From positions 1 to 64,000 of the forward strand of contig CAXDRX010000001.1 in the NCBI GenBank assembly GCA_963991985.1: a stretch of 64,000 nucleotides of DNA, in the 5' to 3' direction. Under the pieces are notes generated by a model. That model searched no databases. It was not told the DNA's origin and worked only from the letters and a program-made list of their open reading frames with translations. Below are positions 17,066 through 27,138 of the stretch, one piece after another. The DNA is from MED-G17 sp963991985. GTDB lineage: Bacteria > Bacteroidota > Bacteroidia > NS11-12g > UBA9320. Positions within the stretch are counted from its first letter, which is position 1, and every line of letters begins with the position of its first letter. The position numbers were made by a program, and so were the translations under genes.

Positions 17066-18874
17066 ATGCAAAAAGGCAAAATATCTGTCAATACGGAAAA
17101 TATATTTCCAATCATCAAAAAATTTCTTTACACCGACAATGAAATTTTCCTCAGAGAACTAGTGTCCAATGCTGTAGATGCATCCCAAAAGCTAAAGTTC
17201 TTTGCGTCTAAAGATTCCTTTGAAGGCAAAACAGATGATTTAAAAATTACCATTTCGATAGATGAGAAAAAAAAGACTCTGACCATAAGTGATATGGGGA
17301 TAGGTATGACCGCTGAAGAAATTGAAAAGTATATCAATCAAATTGCCTTCTCGGGCGCTGAAGAATTTGTGGAAAAGTATAAAGATGCAAAGGAAGACAC
17401 CAATATTATTGGTCACTTTGGCCTAGGTTTTTACTCCGCCTTCATGGTAGCGGATAAAGTGGAAATAGACACACTTAGCTACAAAAAAGATTCTGAAGCG
17501 GCCAAATGGACTTGCACTGGAAGCACTGACTTTAAAATTACCAAAGGAAAAAGAAGAAAAATTGGTACAGATATTATTTTGCACATCAATGAAGATGCTT
17601 CTGAATTTCTAGACAAATTCAAGATTAAGAATCTGCTGAACAAATACACCAAGTTTTTACCAATTCCTATTTGGTTTGACAAAGAAAACATCAACAATCC
17701 CAATCCAATTTGGAAAAAAAATCCATCCGAACTAAAAGATCAAGACTACAAAGATTTTTACAAAGAACTTTACCCAATGGAAGACGAACCATTGTTTTGG
17801 ATTCATTTGAATGTTGACTTTCCCTTTAATCTTACTGGTGTTCTGTATTTCCCAAAACTAAAAAAAGATATCGATCCCAACCGAAACAAAATTCAACTAT
17901 ACAGCAATCAAGTATTTGTCACAGACAACGTAGAAGATATCGTACCAGAATACCTTATGCTTTTGCATGGGGTTTTGGACTCTCCCGACATTCCACTTAA
18001 TGTTTCTAGAAGCAGCTTACAAGCCGATAGCAATGTAAAAAAAATCACCTCACACATTAGTAAAAAAGTAACAGACAAGCTGCACGAGATTTTCAAAAAT
18101 GATAGAGCAGATTTTGAGAAAAAATGGGAAAGCATGGGCATTTTTGTCAAATATGGGATGGTGAGTGATGAAAAGTTTTATGACCGTGCTCAAAAGTTTA
18201 CCCTGCTAAAAGACACAGAAAATAAGTACATGCTCACTGCCGAGTTTATTGACAAAATAGACCTGAGTCAAAAAGATAAAGAAGGTCAACGAATCGCACT
18301 TTATACCAACAACAAAGAAGAGCAAATTACTTTTGTCCAAGCAGCTACCAACAAAGGGTATATTGTGCTTGAACTCAATGAAATTATTGACAATCACCTG
18401 ATCAGCACTTTAGAATCCAAGCTAGAAAAAGTACAATTTAAAAGAGTTGATGCAGACAGCTTACCCAAATTGGTACCCCAAGAAGTTCAAATTGAAGCAC
18501 TTCTCTCCAAAGAAGATCAAGAAAAACTTGTTGAGCTTTTTAAATCCTACATACAAGATGAAAACTGTTTAGTAGAAACCATTGCACAAGGCACCGAAGA
18601 CGATTTTGCAACAATTACCAAGTCTGAATTTGATAGAAGGATGAGAGAAATGTACAATATGGGCGGACCAAACCCATTTGGACAAATGCCAGAAAAACAT
18701 AATTTGGTTTTAAACTTAAATCACCCTTTAGGAAAAAAAATCGTCATGATGGAAAAAGAAGAAGAACAAAAAGAAGCAATGCAGCAAGTTTACGATCTTG
18801 CCAAACTATCACAAAACATGCTCAAGGGGAATGATTTGCTGTTGTTCATACAACGGTCTCGGGAAAAAATCTAG
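17066..18874 (+). CDS. htpG: Molecular chaperone HtpG (Hsp90)
   Basis: ATP-dependent cytoplasmic chaperone of the Hsp90 family, 602 residues, the usual bacterial size. The N-terminal GHKL ATPase shows NEIFLRELVSNAVDASQKL, DMGIGMTAEEI and GHFGLGFYSAFMVAD; the middle domain has NVSRSSLQAD with the catalytic Arg, and ends with a helical dimerisation domain. A near-consensus AAAATTTG box ends five bases before the ATG. It is followed after 6 bases by a PH-domain membrane protein, probably cotranscribed. No heat-shock (CIRCE-like) inverted repeat is visible upstream. Confidence 0.97.
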   Translation: MQKGKISVNTENIFPIIKKFLYTDNEIFLRELVSNAVDASQKLKFFASKDSFEGKTDDLKITISIDEKKKTLTISDMGIGMTAEEIEKYINQIAFSGAEEFVEKYKDAKEDTNIIGHFGLGFYSAFMVADKVEIDTLSYKKDSEAAKWTCTGSTDFKITKGKRRKIGTDIILHINEDASEFLDKFKIKNLLNKYTKFLPIPIWFDKENINNPNPIWKKNPSELKDQDYKDFYKELYPMEDEPLFWIHLNVDFPFNLTGVLYFPKLKKDIDPNRNKIQLYSNQVFVTDNVEDIVPEYLMLLHGVLDSPDIPLNVSRSSLQADSNVKKITSHISKKVTDKLHEIFKNDRADFEKKWESMGIFVKYGMVSDEKFYDRAQKFTLLKDTENKYMLTAEFIDKIDLSQKDKEGQRIALYTNNKEEQITFVQAATNKGYIVLELNEIIDNHLISTLESKLEKVQFKRVDADSLPKLVPQEVQIEALLSKEDQEKLVELFKSYIQDENCLVETIAQGTEDDFATITKSEFDRRMREMYNMGGPNPFGQMPEKHNLVLNLNHPLGKKIVMMEKEEEQKEAMQQVYDLAKLSQNMLKGNDLLLFIQRSREKI

Positions 18875-18880
18875 GCGTTT

Positions 18881-19318
18881 GTGAATAAAGCTTATTTCAA
18901 GAATGCAAAAGACCCATTGTTTAAAGGCATAATGTATGGAACTGTTGCCTTTCTATGCATACTGAGCATATTTCAATATTTCATTACCCAATCACTAAAT
19001 ACAGATGACATTTTAGGACACCTCACCATTTTTCTAACCAACCTACTAATCATCTGGATTGCTGAAGGAACCAGGTATAGCATTGACAAAGAATTTATTC
19101 GATATCAGTCGAGCTTTCTATTTGGAAAAATTCCGTTGAAGAACATTACAAAAATAAAAGTGGGAACAACTATGTGGGTTGGCTTTAGACCTGCTACATC
19201 GCGAAATGGCATCATCATATACTACAACAAGAATAAAAAAATCTATATCAGTCCCGAATCAAACACAGCTTTTACGGAAACCCTAAAAAAAGTCAAAAAA
19301 GACCTAATTATTGAATAG
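18881..19318 (+). CDS. Membrane protein with a bacterial PH-like domain
   Basis: A 145-residue protein with two N-terminal transmembrane helices (about residues 18-37 and 47-62) followed by a small beta-rich domain. The sequence after the helices, 'RYSIDKEFIRYQSSFLFGKIPLKNITKIKVG' then 'YISPESNTAFTETLKKV', matches the bacterial PH-like (bPH, DUF1200-like) pattern in which a strand-turn-strand is followed by 'isp.d...f...L'. Start is a GTG, 6 bases after htpG. Function unknown; a membrane-lipid or protein-interaction role is inferred. Confidence 0.7.
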   Translation: MNKAYFKNAKDPLFKGIMYGTVAFLCILSIFQYFITQSLNTDDILGHLTIFLTNLLIIWIAEGTRYSIDKEFIRYQSSFLFGKIPLKNITKIKVGTTMWVGFRPATSRNGIIIYYNKNKKIYISPESNTAFTETLKKVKKDLIIE

Positions 19319-19327
19319 AAATTCGTG

Positions 19328-19350
19328 CTTATGGTTTTTTTTACCATAAG
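19328..19350. promoter_or_regulatory. Perfect palindromic operator candidate upstream of susC
   Basis: A perfect inverted repeat: CTTATGGT, seven T, ACCATAAG. It lies 31 bases before the susC ATG and directly upstream of the TATATTTG -7 box, so a bound protein would cover the -33 region. A second copy with the same 8-7-8 geometry lies at 32450-32472, 30 bases before the Nudix-type regulator gene. I infer that both are sites for that regulator. The run of T in the centre could also make it look like a terminator for the PH-domain gene; the second copy argues for an operator. Confidence 0.65.
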
Positions 19351-19354
19351 AGTG

Positions 19355-19362
19355 TATATTTG
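19355..19362 (+). promoter_or_regulatory. -7 promoter box TATATTTG of the susC operon
   Basis: Exact TAnnTTTG, 19 bases before the susC ATG and 4 bases after the palindrome. Its surroundings (AGTGTATATTTG) match 11 of 12 bases found upstream of the regulator gene at 32419 (AGTGTTTATTTG, minus strand). Confidence 0.6.
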
Positions 19363-19381
19363 ATTTTTATTCATTTAACAA

Positions 19382-22300
19382 ATGCGTCATTTTATTTTAA
19401 CCATCTCCGCGTTTTTGTTCTCCATCTCCCAAAGTTTTGCTCAAAATGCAATTCAAATTAGTGGACACATTACCGATAGCAAAAATCAACCTATAGTAGG
19501 AGTAGCCGTCTTTGAAGCCGTCTCCGGTTCTGGAGCCTTCTCAGACGAAGATGGAAACTATCTCATCACCTTGAACTCTTTTAAAGATTCTGCACAACTA
19601 CGTTTTGAAATGGAAAATTTCCAAACCGAAAAAAGGGTAGTTTTTGGCGCCTCTGTTTTGAATATTGTTATGTCTGAAGACGTAAATAAACTCAATGAAG
19701 TGCTTGTTGTGGGCTACGGGAGCTCATCAAAAAAAGAGCTAACAGGAGCAACCACGCAAGTTGGAAAGGAAAATATAGAAAAATTAAATATCCCCAGATT
19801 AGATCAAGCATTACAAGGTCAGGTTGCAGGGGTGAATATTGGAACCAACTCTGGATCTCCGGGGGGCACGGCGAGCATCAGAATTCGCGGATTATCAACC
19901 TTCGGAGACAACGACCCTTTGATCGTTGTCGATGGAGTCATCTATGATTCCGAAGGTCTCAATTCATTGAATCCAAACGATATAGAATCGGTCAACATCC
20001 TCAAGGATGCAACAGCAGGGATATATGGGGTAAGAGCAGCAAATGGTGTAATTTTGATTGAAACCAAAAAAGGAAAAAGGAATACAAAACCACAAATATC
20101 TATCAGTAGTTATTTCGGTTCACAACAACCTGTAAAAAAACTTGATTTACTGAATGCAACTGAATATGCCGTTATCAAAAACGAAATGCTGGGAACAGGA
20201 GGAAACCCTCTTCCTTTTCCCAATGCTCAACTTGGTGAAGGAACCGATTGGCAAAATGCCGTTTTTTCCAACGCATCAATCCAAAACCACAACATAAGCA
20301 TTCAAGGAGGTTCTGAAAAATCAACCTACTCAATTGGTGGAAGTTATTTTTTGCAAAATGGAATTGTTGGCAATGAAAAGGCCAACTTTGAAAGACTCAA
20401 TGGACGAGTAAACTATACCACAAAACTCTCGGACAAACTAAAATTAAATTCCATATTTTTATATACCAAAGAAACCAGAAATGCATTGCCTGAAAATGGC
20501 ATTGGCTCCGTTTTGTATAATACCATAAACGCTTTTCCAACTTCACCTATCAAAACAATAGATGGAAGGTATAGCTACCTGACTGAAGTGAATGATATCA
20601 TCAACCCCATAGCGCAAATGGAAAACACCTACAATACATCTTGGGTCAATAAGTTTGTGGGTAAGGAAGAAATTGCGTACAGCATCAATGAGAACTTAAC
20701 ATTCACCAATCGGTTAAACTATAATGTGGCACTGGTGGACAATAAGGCATTCTCTCCATTGGCGTGGTATGGGCCTGGTAAATATGCCAACAATGCTTCA
20801 AATGAGAACTTAGACCCTGTACAAGTTGAAATTGCCGATGGTGTATTCATTGACAGAGGTGCGAGCGTAACTGAGTCAAGAACAACATATACGGATCTCA
20901 ACTATGAAGGTTTCTTGAACCATAAAAAAACAATTGCACAAAACCAAACACTGAAAAGTACTTTGGGTTGGTCAATTTTCAAACGTCGAGGAGAAAATCT
21001 AGAAGGAACTGCATTCAATATCCCAAACAATTCAAAAGATTACGCAGACATTTCTGCCAACTTAGCGCCGGGCGGTTTTTTGAATAGTGTGAGCTCCTAC
21101 GAGTTTGAAGAAAGATTGGTCTCAACCTTTCTTAGAACAGAATACAATCGGGACGATAGATACTTATTGTCTGGTATTCTTCGGAGAGATGGGTCATCAA
21201 AGTTTGGTCCCAACAATCGATTTGGTTTTTTCCCTACTCTTTCGGCAGGATGGTTACTCTCAGAAGAACCTTTCTTCAAGAGTGACATCATCTCGTTTGC
21301 CAAACTTAGAGCAAGTTTCGGGGTGAGTGGAAACGACCAAATAGAAAATTTTGCCTATCGAGCTCAGCTAAATGGTGAAGGTGTCTATGTTTTTGATGAC
21401 ATCATCACCATAGGAACTGCCATTGGTAGAGCCTCCAATCCAGACTTAAAGTGGGAAACTACAAGACAATTTAATGTAGGAACTGATTTTATTTTATTCA
21501 ACAGAATCAATACAACAGTAAATTATTTCATTAAAAATACTTACGATTTACTATTTCAGCCCGATGTGTCTGGAATTATTGGGTCATATGGTCCTGGGGG
21601 CTACCCTCCTATCATCAATGCAGGAAATGTTAGCAACAAAGGAATTGAATTAGAAATCAGGTACAACTCAAGCACAAAAAGAGCTTTGAAATTAAATGCT
21701 GCTTACAACATCACTTATCTCAAAAATGAAGTAATGGAAACACCAACGGGAGTAGATTTTCTTCCAGGTGCAAACTTTGGGGTTGGTGGAAATGTAGCAA
21801 CACGTTTTGAGAAAGGATTTCCAATTGGATATTTCCATGGATACCAAACCGATGGAATATTCCAAACCCAAGAAGAAATAGACAATGCTCCAATTTTGCA
21901 AGAAGGAGCAAAACCAGGGGATTTTCGCTTTGTAGATCAAAATGGAGACGGGAAAATAAGTTTCAGTGACGACACAGACAAAACAATGATTGGATCTCCA
22001 ATCCCTGAAATCACAATGGGTTTCAACTTCAATCTCGTTTATAAGGGTTTTGATGTATCAGGGAATCTATATGTAGCTCTAGGACATGAAATTATTAGGA
22101 ACTATGAAAGGCAACAACCTTACGCCAATCAACTGGCCTACGTATTGGATAGATGGACAGGACCTAACTCAACCAATGATCAAGCAAGAATAAGTACAGA
22201 CCTCAACCGAAATGGTGTTTTTTCGGATCATTTTGTTGAAAGTGGAAATTTTGCTCGGCTAAGAAATCTCCAATTTGGATACACCTTGCCAACGAAGTTT

Positions 22301-22483
22301 ACATCCAAAATTTCCATCCAAAGTATGAGAATTTATTTTTCGGCAAATAACTTATTTACCCTTACTAATTACATGGGCTACGATCCAGATGTAAGCTCAG
22401 GGTCGGCGCTCGATGTTGGAGTAGACAATGGCTTTTATCCACAAGCCAAAACATTCATGGGAGGAATTTCAATTAGACTATAA
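19382..22483 (+). CDS. susC: SusC/RagA-family TonB-linked outer-membrane transporter
   Basis: TonB-dependent importer of oligosaccharides, 1033 residues. Order: signal peptide (1-20, ending SFAQ), carboxypeptidase-regulatory-like domain (about 24-108, starting QISGHITD), the SusC-type plug from about 115 with 'LNEVLVVGYGSSSKKELTGATTQV' and 'LIVVDGVIYDSEGLNSLNPNDIESVNILKDATAGIYGVRAANGVI', then a 22-strand barrel ending in aromatic FMGGISIRL. It is the first gene of a polysaccharide operon, 2 bases before susD. Located in the outer membrane with SusD as the lid. Substrate inferred from the GH16/GH3 neighbours: beta-1,3-glucan oligosaccharides. Confidence 0.95.
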   Translation: MRHFILTISAFLFSISQSFAQNAIQISGHITDSKNQPIVGVAVFEAVSGSGAFSDEDGNYLITLNSFKDSAQLRFEMENFQTEKRVVFGASVLNIVMSEDVNKLNEVLVVGYGSSSKKELTGATTQVGKENIEKLNIPRLDQALQGQVAGVNIGTNSGSPGGTASIRIRGLSTFGDNDPLIVVDGVIYDSEGLNSLNPNDIESVNILKDATAGIYGVRAANGVILIETKKGKRNTKPQISISSYFGSQQPVKKLDLLNATEYAVIKNEMLGTGGNPLPFPNAQLGEGTDWQNAVFSNASIQNHNISIQGGSEKSTYSIGGSYFLQNGIVGNEKANFERLNGRVNYTTKLSDKLKLNSIFLYTKETRNALPENGIGSVLYNTINAFPTSPIKTIDGRYSYLTEVNDIINPIAQMENTYNTSWVNKFVGKEEIAYSINENLTFTNRLNYNVALVDNKAFSPLAWYGPGKYANNASNENLDPVQVEIADGVFIDRGASVTESRTTYTDLNYEGFLNHKKTIAQNQTLKSTLGWSIFKRRGENLEGTAFNIPNNSKDYADISANLAPGGFLNSVSSYEFEERLVSTFLRTEYNRDDRYLLSGILRRDGSSKFGPNNRFGFFPTLSAGWLLSEEPFFKSDIISFAKLRASFGVSGNDQIENFAYRAQLNGEGVYVFDDIITIGTAIGRASNPDLKWETTRQFNVGTDFILFNRINTTVNYFIKNTYDLLFQPDVSGIIGSYGPGGYPPIINAGNVSNKGIELEIRYNSSTKRALKLNAAYNITYLKNEVMETPTGVDFLPGANFGVGGNVATRFEKGFPIGYFHGYQTDGIFQTQEEIDNAPILQEGAKPGDFRFVDQNGDGKISFSDDTDKTMIGSPIPEITMGFNFNLVYKGFDVSGNLYVALGHEIIRNYERQQPYANQLAYVLDRWTGPNSTNDQARISTDLNRNGVFSDHFVESGNFARLRNLQFGYTLPTKFTSKISIQSMRIYFSANNLFTLTNYMGYDPDVSSGSALDVGVDNGFYPQAKTFMGGISIRL

Positions 22484-22485
22484 AA

Positions 22486-23952
22486 ATGAAAAAACAATTA
22501 ATCATCATCGCAACATGCTTATTGATCACTGCTTGCAGTGATTTCCTAGAGGTAAACCCACCGTACACGCAAGATGCAGAAAACTATTTCGAAAGACCCG
22601 AAGACTATGAAAGAGCTCTTATTGGAGCATACGACCTTTTACAAGGTTCTTTTCTTAATATTTGGATTGGAGAAATTGCCTCAGACAATGCAATAGCTGG
22701 AGGAGAAAGTGTTACAGACACCGAAGGATTACATGAAATAGAAAATATGACTCACGATGCAGTAAACAACGAGTTGCGAAGTATTTGGCGATGGAACTAT
22801 GCTGGTCTCACACGAGCCAATTACATCTTAGAGTTTAAAGATAAAATTGATTTTGAAGGCAAAGATCAAATCATCGCAGAATGTAAATTTCTGCGCGCAT
22901 ACTATTATTTCCAACTGGTAAAATTCTTTGGTGACGTTCCCTTAATTTTAAACAAAAGATTAGGAGCCCAAGAAGCAAAAGAAATCGACAGAACACCAAA
23001 AGACCAAGTCTATGCTCAAATAGAAAATGACCTAAGAGATGCATCCGCTACCTTGCCATCAACCCAAATAGTAAAAGGAAAAATCACCAAAGGAGCAGCA
23101 TTAAGTTTGCTAGGGAAAGTTCTACTTTATCAAAACAAATTTGAGCAAGCTGCCAGCACCCTAGACACAGTGATTCAAAGCAATCTTTACACGCTTATCA
23201 ATGATTATGATAAAATTTTCTCAGTGGCCAACGAAGGCCATAGTGAAACTGTTTTTGACATTGAATATTCTGGATTGGAAGGAGGAAGTTACGAATGCCT
23301 GATATGTCTTGAGGGCAATGCAGCCCCTGGTTTTCAAGGAATTAGACAATACAAAGGTCCCGTATATGGAGACGGAAACAGCTACAACCTACCAACCAAA
23401 GAGCTTTATGATTATTTTGAGGCAACCGACCTTCGAAGAGATGCCACGATCCTAAACCTCGACGAATTTATATCCAAGCAAAGCAACCCAGAACAAATTG
23501 AATACGCAAAAGGCGCTGGTGGACATACTGGCTTTTACAACAACAAATACATCAAAAAACAAGGAGAAATTGGACTACCCGATAACGATCTCACAAGCCC
23601 TGTGAACTTTAAGGTAATTCGATATGCAGATGTATTGCTAATGGCTGCCGAAGCACACAACCGAAAATCTAGTCCGGATGATGCACGAGCACTTGAATAT
23701 TTAAATACCGTTCGAAAGCGAGTCGGCATGGCAGACAAATCAAGCAATGGCTCCGATTTGACTCAAGACATTTGGAATGAAAGAAGATTAGAGCTATCGG
23801 GAGAAGGTCTTCGATTTTTTGACCTCGTGAGGACAGGACAAGCTGAAATCGAAATGGATAATTTTATACCAGGCAAACACGAATTATTTCCCATTCCTCA
23901 GGTAGAAATTGACCTTGCAGGTGGAAATTGGCAACAAAATCCAAACTATTAA
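22486..23952 (+). CDS. susD: SusD/RagB-family glycan-binding lipoprotein
   Basis: Outer-membrane lipoprotein that captures glycan and closes the SusC channel. The 488-residue sequence begins MKKQLIIIATCLLITACSDF with a clear lipobox, then the SusD start 'LEVNPPYTQDAENYF'. Characteristic helical TPR-like stretches follow (RANYILEFKDKI, AECKFLRAYYYFQLVKFFGDVPLIL), and the C-terminal 'VIRYADVLLMAAEAHNRK', 'WNERRLELSGEGLRFFDLVRTG' and 'ELFPIPQVEIDLAGGNWQQNPNY' blocks are diagnostic. It starts 2 bases after susC, so translation is coupled. Confidence 0.96.
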   Translation: MKKQLIIIATCLLITACSDFLEVNPPYTQDAENYFERPEDYERALIGAYDLLQGSFLNIWIGEIASDNAIAGGESVTDTEGLHEIENMTHDAVNNELRSIWRWNYAGLTRANYILEFKDKIDFEGKDQIIAECKFLRAYYYFQLVKFFGDVPLILNKRLGAQEAKEIDRTPKDQVYAQIENDLRDASATLPSTQIVKGKITKGAALSLLGKVLLYQNKFEQAASTLDTVIQSNLYTLINDYDKIFSVANEGHSETVFDIEYSGLEGGSYECLICLEGNAAPGFQGIRQYKGPVYGDGNSYNLPTKELYDYFEATDLRRDATILNLDEFISKQSNPEQIEYAKGAGGHTGFYNNKYIKKQGEIGLPDNDLTSPVNFKVIRYADVLLMAAEAHNRKSSPDDARALEYLNTVRKRVGMADKSSNGSDLTQDIWNERRLELSGEGLRFFDLVRTGQAEIEMDNFIPGKHELFPIPQVEIDLAGGNWQQNPNY

Positions 23953-23957
23953 TAATT

Positions 23958-24818
23958 ATGAAAGCAATACAATTCAACTTATCAGCTATTCTCATTACAC
24001 TTATTGTAATCAGTTGTAATGATGAAAGACCTTCGCTGGGAACAGCTCCCACGCTTGAAGACGCAACCTTTACTTACAACTACAACGATAGCAACCAAAA
24101 CATAGTGGAATTCCAAGCTGGTGAAGCCAATTATCAATATGTATGGAATTTTGGTAATGGTCGAACCTCGTCTCAAAAAATAGCCAGTAGCTTGTACCCA
24201 AACAAAGGAGATTATGAGGTATCCCTTACCGTATTTGGTCCTGGTGGTAGTGCCAATACCAAACAAATCATCAACATCCAAAACGATGATTTATCGTTAT
24301 TGAGCGATTCAATCTATTTCTACCTTACAGGTGGAAGTGAAAAGACCTGGATGATTGATTCAACCAGAGACGGTCATTTTGGTGTAGGACCAAACCCCGT
24401 TGACCCCAGCCTAGGCTATACGCCTCATTGGTGGGCAGCAGGCCCCAACGACAAAAGTGGTTGCAATTTATACGACGATCGATTTACCTTCAGATTCAAT
24501 GGATTTGAGTTTGACCAAGTAACCAATGGGTTTACTTATGCTCACGGTGATTTTCATGAAACCTTCCCTTCGTCACAACAGGTAAAAAATGATTATACCG
24601 TGCCATTTGCCAATCAACTTGGAGAATCGTGGACAATAGACAAGGAGTCAGACACGACAATCAGTATTTCCGGAGATGCATTCATTGGTTTTTACACGGG
24701 TAAAGGTAAAAATACTTATAAAGTACTAAAAATTAGTAATGATGAGTTGTATATACGACACCTTCATGAAGGAAATGAAGATTTGTCATGGTACCAATGG
24801 TTGGTTCCGGTAAAATAA
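23958..24818 (+). CDS. PKD-domain surface glycan-binding lipoprotein (SusE-position)
   Basis: A 286-residue lipoprotein in the SusE/F position of the operon, so probably a surface glycan-binding protein. A signal peptide ends in VISC. Residues about 35-105 form a PKD domain with the 'YVWNFGNGRTSSQ...YPNKGDYEVSLTVFGPGGSA' pattern. After a linker, the C-terminal half holds 'GVGPNPVD...HWW...C...DDRFTF', a signature shared with both repeats of the secreted protein at 32547-34409. I start at MKAIQFN (ATG 23958, 5 bases after susD); an upstream frame would overlap susD. Binding of beta-glucan is inferred from context. Confidence 0.85.
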   Translation: MKAIQFNLSAILITLIVISCNDERPSLGTAPTLEDATFTYNYNDSNQNIVEFQAGEANYQYVWNFGNGRTSSQKIASSLYPNKGDYEVSLTVFGPGGSANTKQIINIQNDDLSLLSDSIYFYLTGGSEKTWMIDSTRDGHFGVGPNPVDPSLGYTPHWWAAGPNDKSGCNLYDDRFTFRFNGFEFDQVTNGFTYAHGDFHETFPSSQQVKNDYTVPFANQLGESWTIDKESDTTISISGDAFIGFYTGKGKNTYKVLKISNDELYIRHLHEGNEDLSWYQWLVPVK

Positions 24819-24826
24819 AGAGCTTA

Positions 24827-25930
24827 GTGTATAAAAGTTTTCAGAACATCTTGCTTTGGGTGTCGGTATCCCTTCTTTTTTCTTATTGCAATGACGATGA
24901 ATCTCCCTCTGGGAATGATGTTGTTTTGCCCTCAAAATTTGAAGTTGAGTTGTCCATAATAGATACTGCAGCAGGTCGCATCGAAATAGCTTGTAGTGCA
25001 GATGGAGCCAACTACTTTTCAATGTTAGTAGAAGGTACCAATTACAGTAGCAACAAAAATTCTAAAGATGGAAAATTTGAATTTGACATTTCACCTAGTG
25101 GAATTTATGTACTATCGGCAAAAGCACATGTAACAGAAAATCATTTTGTTGAAAAAAAATGGAACCTAAATTACGACCTAATCATTAGTCAACAAGATTT
25201 TGACATAGGATACAAATCACCCAATTCATACAATGGCTACAACCTTATTTGGCAAGATGAATTTGAAGGAAACAGCATAGACGAAACACGTTGGAATTTT
25301 GAAACAGGATTCGCCCAAAACCAAGAATTACAATTTTATAGAAAAGAAAATGCAAGCATTCAAAATGGTTACTTAGATATTGTTGGAAATGGGAATGGAG
25401 GCAATTACACGTCAGCTCGTCTAAATACAAGCACAAAGTTTTCTTTCCAATTTGGCCGTATAGATGTAAGAGCAAAAATTCCAACTTCCAAGGGCATGTG
25501 GCCGGCCATTTGGCTTTTGGGACAAAGTTATGACCAAATTGATTGGCCGAGATGCGGTGAAATTGACATTATGGAATATTGGGGAAATCCAAATGGAGCG
25601 GTACATGGCACGATTCACTGGCACAACGAAAACAATGGCAAGCGCGGCGATACAGGAGGATACAAAATCGTGGACGACAAGGATGAATTGTCTTCGAAAT
25701 TTCATGTATATTCTATCGTGTGGGACCAAAACCGCATCGTATGGTATCTAGACAATAAACAATTTTTGGTGAGGGAAATATCCGCACAAGAAATGTCAGA
25801 ATTAAGAGAAGATTTTTTTGTGATCTTAAACCTTGCCATTGGCGGCACAAACCCCGGCAATCCAGATGAAACCAGTATTTTTCCAAGCCATATGTATGTG
25901 GACTATGTAAGAGTATTTCAGAAATTATAA
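24827..25930 (+). CDS. GH16 family beta-glucanase (laminarinase-like) lipoprotein, first copy
   Basis: Endo-acting beta-1,3(4)-glucanase of glycoside hydrolase family 16. A signal peptide ends near LLFSYC, so it is probably a lipoprotein. Residues about 30-105 are an Ig-like N-terminal domain shared with the next gene; the GH16 beta-jelly-roll starts at 'GYNLIWQDEFEGNSID'. The catalytic motif is E-I-D-I-M-E (Glu245, Asp247, Glu250), the beta-bulge form typical of laminarinases. Substrate-site Trp residues follow in GTIHWHN. Start uncertain: GTG 24827 gives a clean signal peptide; ATG 24788 would overlap the preceding gene by 31 bases. Confidence 0.9.
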   Translation: MYKSFQNILLWVSVSLLFSYCNDDESPSGNDVVLPSKFEVELSIIDTAAGRIEIACSADGANYFSMLVEGTNYSSNKNSKDGKFEFDISPSGIYVLSAKAHVTENHFVEKKWNLNYDLIISQQDFDIGYKSPNSYNGYNLIWQDEFEGNSIDETRWNFETGFAQNQELQFYRKENASIQNGYLDIVGNGNGGNYTSARLNTSTKFSFQFGRIDVRAKIPTSKGMWPAIWLLGQSYDQIDWPRCGEIDIMEYWGNPNGAVHGTIHWHNENNGKRGDTGGYKIVDDKDELSSKFHVYSIVWDQNRIVWYLDNKQFLVREISAQEMSELREDFFVILNLAIGGTNPGNPDETSIFPSHMYVDYVRVFQKL

Positions 25931-25941
25931 ATTTGATTTCC

Positions 25942-27096
25942 ATGCGTATTCAACTGTCAAACAATAAATACTTATTTCATTGGGCTACTGTGCTTGCTTT
26001 TTTTTCTATGTTGGCCAGCTGTAAAACAAATGGCAACCAAAGTTTTACCTTGCAAAGACCAAATAATCTCCAAACAAAATTAATTGTGGTAGATTCAATA
26101 CTGGGATTGGTAAAAGTAGAAGCTTTTGCAGAAAATGCCAACCAATACACTGTCGATGTTCACGGGCCGGATGGTTTTGTATCTAAGGCCTCAAAAAATG
26201 AAGGCCTGTTTGATTTCGAATTAATCCCAGAAGGAACTTATCATTTTAACATCAAAGCTGTGGCCATGGAAAACGCCTTTGTAGAAGAAAATAAATCCAT
26301 CACATTCGTAAAACCCGACCCTTTACTCGAGTATGACAAAGGCTACAAAAGCCCAAAATCATATGACGGATATAGACTGGTATGGGAAGATGAATTTAAT
26401 CGACAGGAACTAGATGAAAAATCATGGACCTTTCAATTGGGAACTGGTCGGGAGTATGGTTTGTACGGTTGGGGGAACAATGAGTTGCAATTTTACCGCA
26501 GTGAAAACACAATACTTGAAAACGGCTATTTAAAAATCTTAGCCAAAAAAGAAGATTTTAGTGGTCAAGAATATACTTCTTCAAGGATTTATACCATTGG
26601 AAAAAAAGCTTTTCAATATGGACGATTTGATATTCGAGCCAAGTTGCCTGTTTCACAAGGCATGTGGCCTGCCATTTGGATGTTGGGTGAGAACATCAAT
26701 GATATTGGATGGCCAAAATGTGGAGAAATAGATATCATGGAAATAGTCGGCAAACAACCACGACATTTATTGGGAACCTTGCATTGGCACAATGATATTG
26801 AAAACCAAAAAGTTCAATCCGGTGGAGAAATATGGCTTGGACACGATGCGCCAGGTTTTGATGAAGAATTTCATGTATTTTCAATTGTTTGGAATAGTAC
26901 AGAAATCATATGGTATCTAGACAACCAACCTTATGCAAGCATAGACATAAGACCCAGCCATATGAGTGAATTCCATAAACCATTTCACTTTTTATTTAAT
27001 GTGGCCATTGGAGGCAATTGGCCAGGAAGCCCAGATCAAAGCACAATATTCCCTAGTGAAATGGCAATCGATTACATCCGTGTTTTTCAGAAATAG
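25942..27096 (+). CDS. GH16 family beta-glucanase (laminarinase-like) lipoprotein, second copy
   Basis: A second GH16 lipoprotein, 384 residues, 11 bases after the first and clearly its tandem paralogue. Signal peptide ends LASC. An Ig-like domain (about 30-110) is followed by 'GYRLVWEDEFNRQELDEKSW'. Catalytic E-I-D-I-M-E is at Glu262, Asp264, Glu267. It has an insertion (TGREYGLYGWGNNELQFYRSEN) that the first copy lacks in part, seen in canonical laminarinases as the 'GWGNxELQ' motif; the first copy has FAQNQELQ instead. The two may therefore differ in subsite specificity. I use ATG 25942 over an upstream TTG. Confidence 0.92.
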   Translation: MRIQLSNNKYLFHWATVLAFFSMLASCKTNGNQSFTLQRPNNLQTKLIVVDSILGLVKVEAFAENANQYTVDVHGPDGFVSKASKNEGLFDFELIPEGTYHFNIKAVAMENAFVEENKSITFVKPDPLLEYDKGYKSPKSYDGYRLVWEDEFNRQELDEKSWTFQLGTGREYGLYGWGNNELQFYRSENTILENGYLKILAKKEDFSGQEYTSSRIYTIGKKAFQYGRFDIRAKLPVSQGMWPAIWMLGENINDIGWPKCGEIDIMEIVGKQPRHLLGTLHWHNDIENQKVQSGGEIWLGHDAPGFDEEFHVFSIVWNSTEIIWYLDNQPYASIDIRPSHMSEFHKPFHFLFNVAIGGNWPGSPDQSTIFPSEMAIDYIRVFQK

Positions 27097-27138
27097 CTGA
27101 TGTTTCTGACCTAAAAAATAAAGTTATTTTTTTTGTTT